From positions 1 through 64,000 of the forward strand of contig NZ_BMBS01000001.1 in the NCBI RefSeq assembly GCF_014634805.1: a stretch of DNA of 64,000 nt, read 5' to 3'. A program made the translations under genes and the position numbers. The stretch's first letter is position 1, and every line of letters starts with the position of its first letter. Source of the DNA: Leuconostoc falkenbergense (GTDB lineage: Bacteria; Bacillota; Bacilli; Lactobacillales; Lactobacillaceae). Positions 7,749-13,872 of this stretch are shown piece after piece. The notes beneath the pieces were generated by a model. That model made no database searches and had not been told where the DNA came from. It saw nothing but the letters and a program-made list of their open reading frames with translations.

Positions 7749-7942
7749 CTAACGTCACTCCTTCCGACCAGATAATCAATTGATACTTTGAAATAATCAG
7801 CTAAATCGAATACCATTGACGATCGTGGTTCGCTTTCTCCTGATTCGTATCTAGCCAACGTTCGTTTTGTTACCAACATTTCATCTGCTAATTCTTGTTG
7901 CGTCACGTTTCGCTCTTTACGAAGCTTACGTAATCTATCCAT
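7745..7942 (-). CDS. XRE-family HTH regulator inside the early operon
   Basis: 65-residue single-domain HTH_3 protein: LRKERNVTQQELADEMLVTKRTLARYESGESEPRSS forms the HTH, followed by SIDYLVGRSDVR. It is Cro/CI-like and distinct from the main repressor pair at 10.9-11.9 kb. ATG 7942 is preceded by GAGGTAAAAGCAA. An 11-bp inverted repeat over its own promoter-like sequence (7963-8006) suggests autoregulation and a second control point within the early region. Confidence 0.85.
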   Translation of the reverse strand: MDRLRKLRKERNVTQQELADEMLVTKRTLARYESGESEPRSSMVFDLADYFKVSIDYLVGRSDVR

Positions 7943-7962
7943 TTGCTTTTACCTCATTTCTT

Positions 7963-8006
7963 GATATAATCGAGGTATAAATTATTTTTCAAGACAATTT
8001 ATACCT
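7963..8006 (-). promoter_or_regulatory. promoter with inverted-repeat operator for the XRE gene
   Basis: Minus-strand -35 TTGAAA (7992-7987) and -10 TATATC (7968-7963) are separated by 18 bases. A perfect inverted repeat AGGTATAAATT / AATTTATACCT (7973-7983 and 7996-8006, 12-base spacer) straddles the -35 and spacer, placing a bound dimer on top of the polymerase site. Binding by the adjacent XRE protein is inferred. Confidence 0.55.
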
Positions 8007-8010
8007 ACTG

Positions 8011-8045
8011 CGCTTAGCCAACTCCAATTTTGCTAAGCGTTTTTC
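8011..8045 (+). terminator. hairpin with T-run on plus strand
   Basis: CGCTTAGC / GCTAAGCG arms separated by a 13-base loop are followed by TTTTTCTTTT on the plus strand. It reads as an intrinsic terminator for rightward transcription. No rightward gene lies just upstream, so it may instead stop antisense transcripts or act as a stem in the leftward early message. Confidence 0.45.
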
Positions 8046-8050
8046 TTTTG

Positions 8051-8206
8051 TCAGAAATACTTGTTTGAGCTGCTCTTACCGCCCATTGCTTCAAATCTGC
8101 GTTGCTTTTCGATTCGTTCACGCTCCTGTGCTTCACCTTGTGATAAGCCTAGTACGAATACCAAAACCAAAATTACGATTGTTGCTACTACTTGTAAAAA
8201 CCACAT
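8051..8206 (-). CDS. small membrane protein, 51 aa
   Basis: Read directly from sequence: ATG 8206, stop TGA 8051-8053. Residues 2-21 form one hydrophobic membrane span (WFLQVVATIVILVLVFVLGL), followed by a charged cytoplasmic tail (EAQERERIEKQRRFEA). It begins one base after the stop of the 55-residue gene upstream, indicating coupled translation. A phage small membrane protein of unknown function. Confidence 0.65.
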   Translation of the reverse strand: MWFLQVVATIVILVLVFVLGLSQGEAQERERIEKQRRFEAMGGKSSSNKYF

Positions 8207-8207
8207 G

Positions 8208-8375
8208 TTATTTGCTTACCCTTTCAAATAAATCCAATGCCTTTTCGGCTTCGTCAATCGGTCTGTAGTTGATAGACAGCTCACCCTCTATCGCCTCACG
8301 ACCTTTGCTAATTGCTGCCTGTGCGTAGTCAAGCAACGACTGCCTTATGTCTTCTAAATCTGCACTCTTTGACAT
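8208..8375 (-). CDS. hypothetical prophage protein, 55 aa
   Basis: Read directly from sequence: ATG 8375 preceded by AAAGAGGTCGGC, stop TAA 8208-8210. A helical acidic protein (MSKSADLEDIRQSLLDYAQ, ending RPIDEAEKALDLFERVSK). It is the first leftward gene after the rightward gene at 8470, and the DNA just upstream of its ribosome site is one copy of the repeated promoter/stem-loop cassette. Function unknown. Confidence 0.65.
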   Translation of the reverse strand: MSKSADLEDIRQSLLDYAQAAISKGREAIEGELSINYRPIDEAEKALDLFERVSK

Positions 8376-8385
8376 GCCGACCTCT

Positions 8386-8460
8386 TTTCTAATGTTTTAT
8401 TGTTTGTGTGGTGCTATCCTTTAATTACTGGCATTGCACTGCCTAGTAAATTGAAAGGAA
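8386..8460 (+). promoter_or_regulatory. repeated promoter + 5' stem-loop cassette, copy A
   Basis: TTTCTAATG (8386-8394) and TGGTGCTATCCTTTA (8409-8423) occur here and, with identical 23-base spacing, at 10219 and 10242. TGCTATCCT reads as an extended -10 box. The DNA after it can fold as TTACT-GGCA / TGCC-T-AGTAA (about 8426-8449) directly before the GAAAGGA ribosome site of the gene at 8470. Promoter function is inferred from position and conservation. Confidence 0.5.
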
Positions 8461-8469
8461 AAATTTAAA

Positions 8470-8916
8470 ATGAATTTAAAACAGATTCAAAACGTTTCGT
8501 TGTTGTATGTTCACGCTTTTGGTGTAAATCCTAAAATTGTCGTTAGTGATAAAAACAATATTTCATTTATGGCAAACTTCGTAGATTACCACGACGGTAA
8601 ATGCTGGACTCATTACACCGATTCGGATGGCGATACACAAACTATAAGTATTGATCAATCCACAAATAGTGAGCAGATTATTGATTTTTTGACGGAATTT
8701 AAAAAGGCTCATTATATAAAATTTGCACATCGTTGGCCAAAGTGGTCTAACGCTGAAAAGCTTGAAAAAATAATAGACTTTATAAATTCATACAAAGGTG
8801 AGTTGATTGATATCAATGACCGGCCATCGAACATTGTATTGCTTGATAGTAATCAGCCATTAAAAGTCATTTTGTTCAAACCTAACGACGAATTCACCGT
8901 CATTGGAATGCAGTAG
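8470..8916 (+). CDS. lone rightward prophage gene, 148 aa, unknown
   Basis: The only rightward gene between 7.7 and 10.2 kb, opposing the early operon. GAAAGGA precedes the ATG. The product has aromatic-rich beta-type sequence (DGKCWTHYTDSDGDTQ near residues 42-57) and a helical middle (AEKLEKIIDFINSYK), with no signal peptide or recognised domain. Its last 57 bases overlap the 3' end of the convergent gene at 8860-9036. With its own promoter-like cassette it looks like an independently expressed accessory gene, possibly on in the lysogen. Confidence 0.7.
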   Translation: MNLKQIQNVSLLYVHAFGVNPKIVVSDKNNISFMANFVDYHDGKCWTHYTDSDGDTQTISIDQSTNSEQIIDFLTEFKKAHYIKFAHRWPKWSNAEKLEKIIDFINSYKGELIDINDRPSNIVLLDSNQPLKVILFKPNDEFTVIGMQ

Positions 8917-9036
8917 CATGGGATAATTTCTTAACTTATCAAGTGTTATTTGAAGCTCTTTTTCTTGTTTTGCAGCAAGTTCAATGAGCTTTTTTTGTTC
9001 CGAAAACCCCGTTAGTAGGTTGTTGATATTTTCCAT
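8860..9036 (-). CDS. small helical prophage protein, 58 aa
   Basis: ATG 9036 follows AAGGAGAAAATA at ideal spacing, 10 bases after the antirepressor stop, and is preferred to the long frame starting at 9165, which would lie inside the antirepressor gene. The peptide MENINNLLTGFSEQKKL is followed by a coiled helix (ELAAKQEKELQITLDKL). The 3' end overlaps the opposing gene at 8470-8916. Function unknown. Confidence 0.65.
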   Translation of the reverse strand: MENINNLLTGFSEQKKLIELAAKQEKELQITLDKLRNYPMLLHSNDGEFVVRFEQNDF

Positions 9037-9046
9037 TATTTTCTCC

Positions 9047-9772
9047 TTATGCTGCTTGCAAAAACTTGTTAATAAAGTATTGCTGACCTTTTCCGGTAAC
9101 TTTAGGTGTCTTAGATACTGTGACACTGCCGTTACTGCGTGCGATTGAGGTTTCCTTGATTTCAAACAATCCCAATTCCATACTCTTCTGTGTTGGCATG
9201 TTGTAATCTGTACCGTTACGTCGGATTAAGTAGCCGTTATCACGTAGCCAACTGAACAACCGTGTAGCACCTGTATCGACACCATTTTGTTTGAGTATCT
9301 TAGCCAATTCACCAACAAGAACGCTTGTATGACTAGTTGCTACTGCGTCCGCAAACAAAGCTTTAGGTTTCATCTCGGCAATGATTTGGTCTTTCTGCTC
9401 AAGTAGTAACTGCGATGCTTTCAGACCAAGTGCCATTTGATAAGATGGATCGTTGGCTAACTTCTTGTAGCGGTCTTCGACTTGGATAAAGTAATCTCGT
9501 ATTTGCTGACTCTTTTCAGTCTTCGACATCATAGCTACGTTCTTTGCCATGTCGACCGTGAGAGAATAATCTTGAAGTGGCTTAACAGCGCCGTTATTTA
9601 CAACCGTACCTGAAAGTACACTTGTAAAATCAGTTCCCTCAACATACATTTCCCGATATTGTTCAAACCATGCGCTGAAGCGTTTCTTAACGCCTAATTC
9701 CTTGTGCAACTCTCGAGCGCTTACTCGTGTCTCGCCTTGCTCATTTTGGTTAATCTTGATAATTTCTTGCAT
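9047..9772 (-). CDS. phage antirepressor, AntA + ANT domains
   Basis: 241-residue two-domain antirepressor. The N-terminal AntA/AntB-like domain has VSARELHKELGVKKRFSAWF (about residues 14-33) and YVEGTDFTSV. A helical linker (MSKTEKSQQIRDYFIQVEDRYKKL) leads to a C-terminal ANT/KilA-C domain (residues 135-240, with ILKQNGVDTGATRLFSWLRDNGYL and TPKVTGKGQQYFINKF). Such proteins bind CI-type repressors or DNA to favour lytic growth. GGAGGCAAATAAT precedes ATG 9772; an upstream frame to 9826 overlaps the previous gene. Confidence 0.88.
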   Translation of the reverse strand: MQEIIKINQNEQGETRVSARELHKELGVKKRFSAWFEQYREMYVEGTDFTSVLSGTVVNNGAVKPLQDYSLTVDMAKNVAMMSKTEKSQQIRDYFIQVEDRYKKLANDPSYQMALGLKASQLLLEQKDQIIAEMKPKALFADAVATSHTSVLVGELAKILKQNGVDTGATRLFSWLRDNGYLIRRNGTDYNMPTQKSMELGLFEIKETSIARSNGSVTVSKTPKVTGKGQQYFINKFLQAA

Positions 9773-9773
9773 A

Positions 9774-9929
9774 TTATTTGCCTCCAAATCCACGAATTGA
9801 ACGAGCGATTTGTTGTTGATTTGCATGACGAACTTCTTTGTCTAAGTCAGCCATTGACGTTTTCAAATCTTCGTGTGAATCAATAAACTCGTCTAACCAA
9901 GTTGCATATCTAACTTGTTTATTTTCCAT
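9774..9929 (-). CDS. hypothetical prophage protein, 51 aa
   Basis: ATG 9929 is preceded by AGGAAGGTAAGCAAT, better than the upstream frame beginning at 9959. The charged helical peptide starts MENKQVRYATWLDEFIDS and ends in RSIRGFGGK. It ends one base before the antirepressor ATG, so both are translated together. Function unknown. Confidence 0.6.
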   Translation of the reverse strand: MENKQVRYATWLDEFIDSHEDLKTSMADLDKEVRHANQQQIARSIRGFGGK

Positions 9930-9942
9930 ATTGCTTACCTTC

Positions 9943-10206
9943 CTAAATTTCTCCCTCATACGTTTTGCCGATACTTATGCACGCTTTGAATTTTTCCCAA
10001 GCCATTCTTGGTATGACACCACCACGCTCATCAAACTTGATGTAAGGGGCATCCGGACGACTCAAGAAGTGTTTCCGTATTGTGCTTATACTCATTTGTT
10101 CGTACAATTCCAAAACCGGAATTGTTAAAGATGCAGGCCAACCTATCTCGTTGTAGGTTTTAATTTGTTGCTTACGTTCATCGGTGAGCTCAAATGTTTT
10201 AGCCAT
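9943..10206 (-). CDS. small prophage protein, possible DNA-binding, 87 aa
   Basis: The 87-residue product has an N-terminal helical segment LTDERKQQIKTYNEIGWPAS, and MSISTIRKHFLSRPDAPYIKF, which resembles the recognition-helix and wing of excisionase/MerR-type small HTH proteins. AGAAAGGAAGTGAACGA provides the ribosome site. It lies just past one copy of the repeated cassette. An excisionase or regulator is possible but not proven. Confidence 0.55.
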   Translation of the reverse strand: MAKTFELTDERKQQIKTYNEIGWPASLTIPVLELYEQMSISTIRKHFLSRPDAPYIKFDERGGVIPRMAWEKFKACISIGKTYEGEI

Positions 10207-10218
10207 TCGTTCACTTCC

Positions 10219-10290
10219 TTTCTAATGCTTTAATTGATTTTTGGTGCTATCCTTTATTTATCAACGTACCGGTTGAAATAAATGAAAGGA
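10219..10290 (+). promoter_or_regulatory. repeated promoter + 5' stem-loop cassette, copy B
   Basis: Second copy of TTTCTAATG (10219-10227) and TGGTGCTATCCTTTA (10242-10256). Downstream the message can fold into a long hairpin: TATCCTTT-ATTTAT-CAAC pairs with GTTG-ATAAAT-GAAAGGATA (about 10248-10292, small bulges). This buries the GAAAGGA ribosome site of the gene at 10300. On the opposite strand the same palindrome would form in the early-operon transcript. Confidence 0.5.
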
Positions 10291-10299
10291 TAATGTGTT

Positions 10300-10665
10300 T
10301 TGAAACTAAACTATGAAGCTTTGCGTGCAGTGATGATTGAATTTCAAGAGGCTCCTCTCAATCCAGACGTCCACAACGTTGTACAATCGACAATCAACAA
10401 ATACGGTTTTGCTACTGATGACATCTTATATGCTGTCAAACAAGCGATTGACGAAGGGCTCTTATCTGGCCACACACAACAAACGGTAGCTAAGTGGCCC
10501 GTTATGTTCGTCAGTGACATCACACCAGATGGACACAAGTTTTTGGATTCCATCATTCCAGAGACGGCTTGGAATAAAGTGAAGTCTGAACTAATAACAA
10601 ATGGCGTACCTATGACCATTCCAACCATCACGAGAACTATTGCAAAACTATTTCTTGATAAATGA
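10300..10665 (+). CDS. DUF2513-family protein
   Basis: 121-residue protein matching DUF2513: opening MKLNYEALRAVMIEFQE, a middle ATDDILYAVKQAIDEGLL, and the family hallmark ITPDGHKFLDSI near residues 74-85. The start is TTG at 10300, nine bases after GAAAGGA; the ATG at 10293 is out of frame and ends after seven codons. It faces against the early operon, with its 3' end overlapping the small leftward gene 10648-10803. DUF2513 proteins are common in prophages but uncharacterised. Confidence 0.75.
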   Translation: MKLNYEALRAVMIEFQEAPLNPDVHNVVQSTINKYGFATDDILYAVKQAIDEGLLSGHTQQTVAKWPVMFVSDITPDGHKFLDSIIPETAWNKVKSELITNGVPMTIPTITRTIAKLFLDK

Positions 10666-10803
10666 TTCAACCAAGAAAGTAACTTGAACTTCCATGTAAC
10701 CGTGGGAGTTTTTAATTGGCTGAACATCTATAACGTGTTGTTCATCATAATCAAACTTCTTGTCATCGATTGTTAATGAATTACCGTCATCAATCATTTC
10801 CAT
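10648..10803 (-). CDS. small acidic prophage protein, 51 aa
   Basis: Read directly from sequence: ATG 10803 after a near-perfect AAGGAGGGAGATAG, stop TAG 10648-10650. The product is acidic (MEMIDDGNSLTIDDKKF), ending VTFLVESFIKK. It is the second leftward gene after the Cro-like regulator. Its strong ribosome site argues it is real despite its size. Function unknown. Confidence 0.65.
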   Translation of the reverse strand: MEMIDDGNSLTIDDKKFDYDEQHVIDVQPIKNSHGYMEVQVTFLVESFIKK

Positions 10804-10866
10804 CTATCTCCCTCCTTTCTTGAATGCTCGGCTACTTCACTAGTTGCGCTTTTTTTGTGCGCTTAA

Positions 10867-10882
10867 GTGTCTTTTAGGACAC
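10867..10882. promoter_or_regulatory. repressor operator, distal copy
   Basis: GTGTC-TTTTAG-GACAC is a perfect palindrome at both ends, matching the intergenic operators. It overlaps the 3' end of the Cro-like gene (stop region at 10874), about 230 bp from the main cluster, a distance compatible with repressor-mediated looping. Confidence 0.55.
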
Positions 10883-11101
10883 CATTTCTTTAAAAAAAAT
10901 ATCCATAACTTCTTCTCTATTCAGATTGACAACCTTTGACAAAGCGACAATTTCATTCGCTTTAAATTCTCGTTGGTTGTTCAATCCCTTATAGAAAGTT
11001 GAAGTCGTCATCGGAATACCCATGTCGTTTATTTCAGAAACAACTTTGTAAACCGGCGTTCCGGTCTGTTTAATCAGACCAAGCAACATTCCTTTATTCA
11101 T
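10874..11101 (-). CDS. Cro-like early regulator
   Basis: 75-residue protein in the Cro position, divergent from the CI repressor. GIPMTTSTFYKGLNNQREFKANEIVALSKVV gives a helix-turn-helix followed by a dimer helix (REEVMDIFFKEMVS). A consensus GGAGGTGAT precedes ATG 11101. Its promoter has -35 TTGACA and -10 TAGTAT with 17-base spacing, flanked by operator sites. It is the first gene of the leftward lytic operon. Confidence 0.8.
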   Translation of the reverse strand: MNKGMLLGLIKQTGTPVYKVVSEINDMGIPMTTSTFYKGLNNQREFKANEIVALSKVVNLNREEVMDIFFKEMVS

Positions 11102-11113
11102 TTAATCACCTCC

Positions 11114-11129
11114 GTTTCCTTTAGGACAC
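11114..11129. promoter_or_regulatory. repressor operator
   Basis: GTTTC-CTTTAG-GACAC, one mismatch from the GTGTC-N6-GACAC consensus. It lies over the expected transcription start of the leftward early promoter. Confidence 0.55.
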
Positions 11130-11134
11130 TTTTA

Positions 11135-11163
11135 ATACTACGCCACTATTTTTTCGTTGTCAA
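11135..11163 (-). promoter_or_regulatory. leftward early (PR-type) promoter
   Basis: Minus-strand TTGACA (11163-11158) and TAGTAT (11140-11135) are separated by 17 bases. It drives the Cro-like gene and the early operon. Operators at 11114-11129 and 11171-11186 flank it, as expected for CI repression. Confidence 0.7.
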
Positions 11164-11170
11164 CACTTTT

Positions 11171-11186
11171 GTGTCTTAAATGACAC
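11171..11186. promoter_or_regulatory. repressor operator
   Basis: GTGTC-TTAAAT-GACAC has perfect five-base inverted arms. It lies just upstream of the -35 box of the leftward early promoter. Confidence 0.65.
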
Positions 11187-11211
11187 TTTAATTTCTAAAT
11201 TCATTTTGATT

Positions 11212-11247
11212 GTGTAATTTAGGACACTATTGTGTTATTATATACAC
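11212..11247. promoter_or_regulatory. two repressor operators at the CI promoter
   Basis: GTGTA-ATTTAG-GACAC (11212-11227) and the weaker GTGTT-ATTATA-TACAC (11232-11247) both fit GTGT-N8-ACAC. The second contains the likely -10 (TATTAT, 11236-11241) of the repressor gene, giving a route for negative autoregulation. No good -35 is visible. If this -10 is used, the leader before GGAGG is very short. Confidence 0.5.
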
Positions 11248-11261
11248 ATGGAGGATTCATT

Positions 11262-11945
11262 ATGTCTATGCGCTTAAAAGAACGCCGTGAGGAACTTGGA
11301 TTAACCCTTGAAGAAGTTGGGAAGCTAACCGGTGTCGGTAAATCAACAGTAAGAAAATGGGAAACCGGTTATATCCAAAACATGGGTAGAGATAAAATAG
11401 TTGCTTATGCAAAAGCTCTTAGAATAAACCCAATGGATATAATCGACCCAGAAAGCGTAATATCTGATAGCGCTATTGATAAAATAGTTTCCGTTTCATC
11501 TAAATTAAATGAAAAACGTCAGAATAACGTTTACAACTTTGCTAAACAACAATATAATGAACAAAAAAACGTTATCCCAATGCCTGTAAAGAGTGAAGTT
11601 TCAGTGTGTGGTGCAGTATCAGCTGGTACCGGTGAATATCTATTAGATAATAACCCTGAACTTGTACCCTATGAGGGCGTTGTTCCTGAACATGATTATG
11701 CCGTTATCGTCAACGGTGTATCTATGAGACCGTTGTTCGAGGATAAGCAGATTATCTTTGTTAAGAAAACGTTTGAAGCACGTAGCGGTCAAGTTGTTAT
11801 CGCCTATTATGATAATCAGGCATACGTAAAAAAGTACGTCAATGATGAAAAAGGCGCACGTTTCGTTTCTTTAAATAAGAGTTATGATGATATGCCTATT
11901 GATGAAACACATGAGACACAGATTATCGGTGTTGTTGTTCTATAA
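11262..11945 (+). CDS. CI-like lysogeny repressor with S24 peptidase domain
   Basis: 227-residue LexA/CI-type repressor. The N-terminal XRE HTH is at residues 4-60 (RLKERREELGLTLEEVGKLTGVGKSTVRKWETG). The C-terminal S24 domain is at residues 120-227, with catalytic Ser in GVSMRPLFED (about residue 155) and Lys in AYVKKYVND (about residue 192). A possible Ala-Gly cleavage site is in AVSAGTGEY. RecA-stimulated self-cleavage would induce the prophage. ATG 11262 follows GGAGGATTCATT; the frame upstream to 11232 has no ribosome site. Confidence 0.93.
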   Translation: MSMRLKERREELGLTLEEVGKLTGVGKSTVRKWETGYIQNMGRDKIVAYAKALRINPMDIIDPESVISDSAIDKIVSVSSKLNEKRQNNVYNFAKQQYNEQKNVIPMPVKSEVSVCGAVSAGTGEYLLDNNPELVPYEGVVPEHDYAVIVNGVSMRPLFEDKQIIFVKKTFEARSGQVVIAYYDNQAYVKKYVNDEKGARFVSLNKSYDDMPIDETHETQIIGVVVL

Positions 11946-11985
11946 ACCGCTTTGCGGTGTACATATATATGTGCCGAGCGTCCAC
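11946..11985 (+). promoter_or_regulatory. paired short hairpins after the repressor
   Basis: ACCGC-TTT-GCGGT immediately follows the repressor stop, and the self-complementary ACATATATATGT comes next. Neither has a T-run, so this is not a clear terminator; it may be an mRNA processing or stability element between repressor and membrane-protein genes. Confidence 0.3.
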
Positions 11986-12010
11986 ATTAAAAAGCTATGG
12001 AGATTCAAAG

Positions 12011-12652
12011 ATGAAAGAGAAGAAGCCGGAACGATTAAAAGTTCTGTCTATTATTGCGATAGTTTTAGGGGCTGTTGCGCTAGTAAGTTCATGGATGCCT
12101 TTTGTTAACAATGGTAGTTTTGTAATTGCAATAATTTCGTTATTGTTTGGAATCGTTGGATTAATATTTAACTTAAAAAATAATAAGTTGCTATCACTTA
12201 TTGCAATTATTATTTCCGTTATTTCTATAGCTATCGTGATAGTAACACAAGCAAGTTATAGTTCTGCTTTAGACAGTGCAGGAAAAGAGGCTGACAAATC
12301 AATCAAAAAATCTAATGACAAAACCAACGGTAACAACACAAACAAATATTTAAAAAATGTGGACGTTGACTTGGGTCAGCTTCAAACAAATGATGACGGT
12401 TACGGAAATATCGACACAAAGATGAATGTTAACATTAAAAACACATCATCTAAGAAAATAAACTACAGCTTTACCGTGCAAGCATATAGTTCTAGCACTA
12501 CAAAGCTTGGTGATCCGGAATATATAGAGGTAGAACTGAAACCGAATGAAAGCATCCAAAAAACAATTTTTGAATATCTTCCGCAAGATAAAGTTCAATC
12601 ATACAAAGACGCCACTTACAAAATAACAAAAGTACAAGACAATTCATATTAG
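12011..12652 (+). CDS. membrane protein of the lysogeny module, candidate superinfection exclusion or moron
   Basis: 213-residue protein. Three hydrophobic segments fill residues 10-85 (LSIIAIVLGAVALVSSW, FVIAIISLLFGIVGLIF, LIAIIISVISIAIVIV). A K/S/N-rich linker (about 95-115) leads to a beta-rich domain (residues 118-213) that looks like a small extracellular Ig-like or DUF4352-type fold. ATG 12011 follows GGAGATTCAAAG. Co-directional with repressor and integrase, so likely expressed in the lysogen; many LAB prophages carry exclusion or host-altering membrane proteins here. The role is inferred from location only. Confidence 0.7.
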   Translation: MKEKKPERLKVLSIIAIVLGAVALVSSWMPFVNNGSFVIAIISLLFGIVGLIFNLKNNKLLSLIAIIISVISIAIVIVTQASYSSALDSAGKEADKSIKKSNDKTNGNNTNKYLKNVDVDLGQLQTNDDGYGNIDTKMNVNIKNTSSKKINYSFTVQAYSSSTTKLGDPEYIEVELKPNESIQKTIFEYLPQDKVQSYKDATYKITKVQDNSY

Positions 12653-12674
12653 TAAATGCCCTTATGGGCGTACA

Positions 12675-12720
12675 TAAAAAAGCACACCCCAACCTGCAAA
12701 AGTTCACTGGGTGTGCTAAA
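12675..12720 (-). terminator. terminator facing left into the lysogeny module
   Basis: AGCACACCC (12681-12689) and GGGTGTGCT (12709-12717) form a perfect 9-bp stem. The run of Ts follows it on the minus strand (AAAAAA at 12675-12680 on plus). It would stop leftward transcription, such as readthrough from host pstS, rather than the rightward membrane-protein gene. Confidence 0.6.
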
Positions 12721-12723
12721 CAT

Positions 12724-12755
12724 TATAGAGCGAACGCATGGGGCGTTCTATTAGA
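12724..12755 (+). terminator. weak rightward hairpin before integrase
   Basis: GAACGC-ATGG-GGCGTTC forms a short stem followed by a T-poor ATTAGATTATAAC. It could be a weak terminator after the membrane protein gene, or a structure in the integrase leader. Confidence 0.3.
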
Positions 12756-12796
12756 TTATAACAGATATAAGCCCCCTGATAAAGGATGTTTTTATT

Positions 12797-13867
12797 ATGG
12801 CTAGTTTTGAAAAACGCGGGAAGAAATGGCGTGCTGTTGTATCCTATACTGACGCTCGTGGTTTAAGGCAGAAAACAAGCAAAACGTTTGAGTTGAAAAA
12901 GACGGCCGCCGCTTGGGCTGCTGAAACTGAAACTAAGGTAAACGGTGGCTTGGATATTAACGCTGGTAATATTTCATTACCAAAATACTATAAGTTATGG
13001 ACTGAAACTTACAAAAAGAACACAGTAAGAGAGGCTACGTTTGTTAAATACCACAGTTATTGGCTCAATATACAAGAATTATTCGCTGATATTCCCCTTA
13101 ATAAACTAACTACGCAGTTTCTACAAACTCAAATGAATGAGTTCGGAAAAACGCACACTAAAGCATATTCTAAAGGATTTTTATCAAGTATTAAAAGTTC
13201 GTTGAAAGACGCTCAAATAGATGGTCTGATAGATAAAGATATTTATTCGAGAGTTAAGGCTGTTGGTTCTGTAAAACATACTGATGATAACTATTTATCG
13301 GCATCGGAGTTTAAAAAATTGCAGTGGTGGCTATATAAAGATAAAAATAGATTACTCAACGAACCTTTTTATTTAGCCGTGCTGATTGCAGTTGAAAGCG
13401 GTGCTAGATCTGGTGAAATATTAGCCTTAACATTTTCAGATATAGACTTCAAAAATAATACAATAAACATTGACAAATCATATTCTCAACTAATGAAAAA
13501 AGTGACTCCACCCAAAAATGTAAGTTCTGTTAGACGAGTTGCTATCACTAAAAAGTTAATTGACGTTTTGCGCTGGATAAAAGGCTGTTCAAACTCTGAT
13601 CAGTTATTTGAGGTACCAATACCATCAAATACCATTATGCGTCGTATGGAGATCATGACAAGTGAATTAGGTATCAATCAAATTAGGTTCCACGGTTTAC
13701 GCCATTCGCACGTTTCATACTTGCTCCACAATAATATCGACATATCTTACATCAGCAAAAGAGTTGGACATTTAAACGTCACAATCACCCTTACAACATA
13801 CGCACATATTCTCAAAGAAAAAGAACAAGCTCAAGATGAACTTGTTCTAAAGATTATGGAAAAATAA
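12797..13867 (+). CDS. int: tyrosine-type phage integrase
   Basis: 356-residue site-specific recombinase that inserts and excises the prophage. The N-terminal arm-binding domain opens MASFEKRGKKWRAVVSYTD. The core-binding SAM-like domain spans about residues 60-165. The catalytic domain has Arg in ESGARSGEILALT (about 202-214), the H-G-L-R-H box HGLRHSHVSYLL (about 299-310), and the Tyr nucleophile in TLTTYAHIL (about 337). AAAGGATG precedes the ATG. It is the last prophage gene; the host pstS end is 57 bases downstream. Confidence 0.95.
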   Translation: MASFEKRGKKWRAVVSYTDARGLRQKTSKTFELKKTAAAWAAETETKVNGGLDINAGNISLPKYYKLWTETYKKNTVREATFVKYHSYWLNIQELFADIPLNKLTTQFLQTQMNEFGKTHTKAYSKGFLSSIKSSLKDAQIDGLIDKDIYSRVKAVGSVKHTDDNYLSASEFKKLQWWLYKDKNRLLNEPFYLAVLIAVESGARSGEILALTFSDIDFKNNTINIDKSYSQLMKKVTPPKNVSSVRRVAITKKLIDVLRWIKGCSNSDQLFEVPIPSNTIMRRMEIMTSELGINQIRFHGLRHSHVSYLLHNNIDISYISKRVGHLNVTITLTTYAHILKEKEQAQDELVLKIMEK

Positions 13868-13872
13868 TTCTT

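Noticed and set aside
8860-9165. 101-codon reading of the small gene after the antirepressor
   Set aside because: The first 43 codons lie within the antirepressor coding sequence in another frame; ATG 9036 has a well-placed AAGGAG.
10344-10727. 127-codon leftward open frame opposite the DUF2513 gene
   Set aside because: It has no ribosome site and is fully antisense to a recognisable family member. It overlaps the small leftward gene 10648-10803 out of frame; the latter has an excellent ribosome site.
12681-12717. Terminator of the rightward membrane protein gene
   Set aside because: The T-run is on the minus-strand side of the stem; rightward RNA would end in AAACATT after the hairpin.
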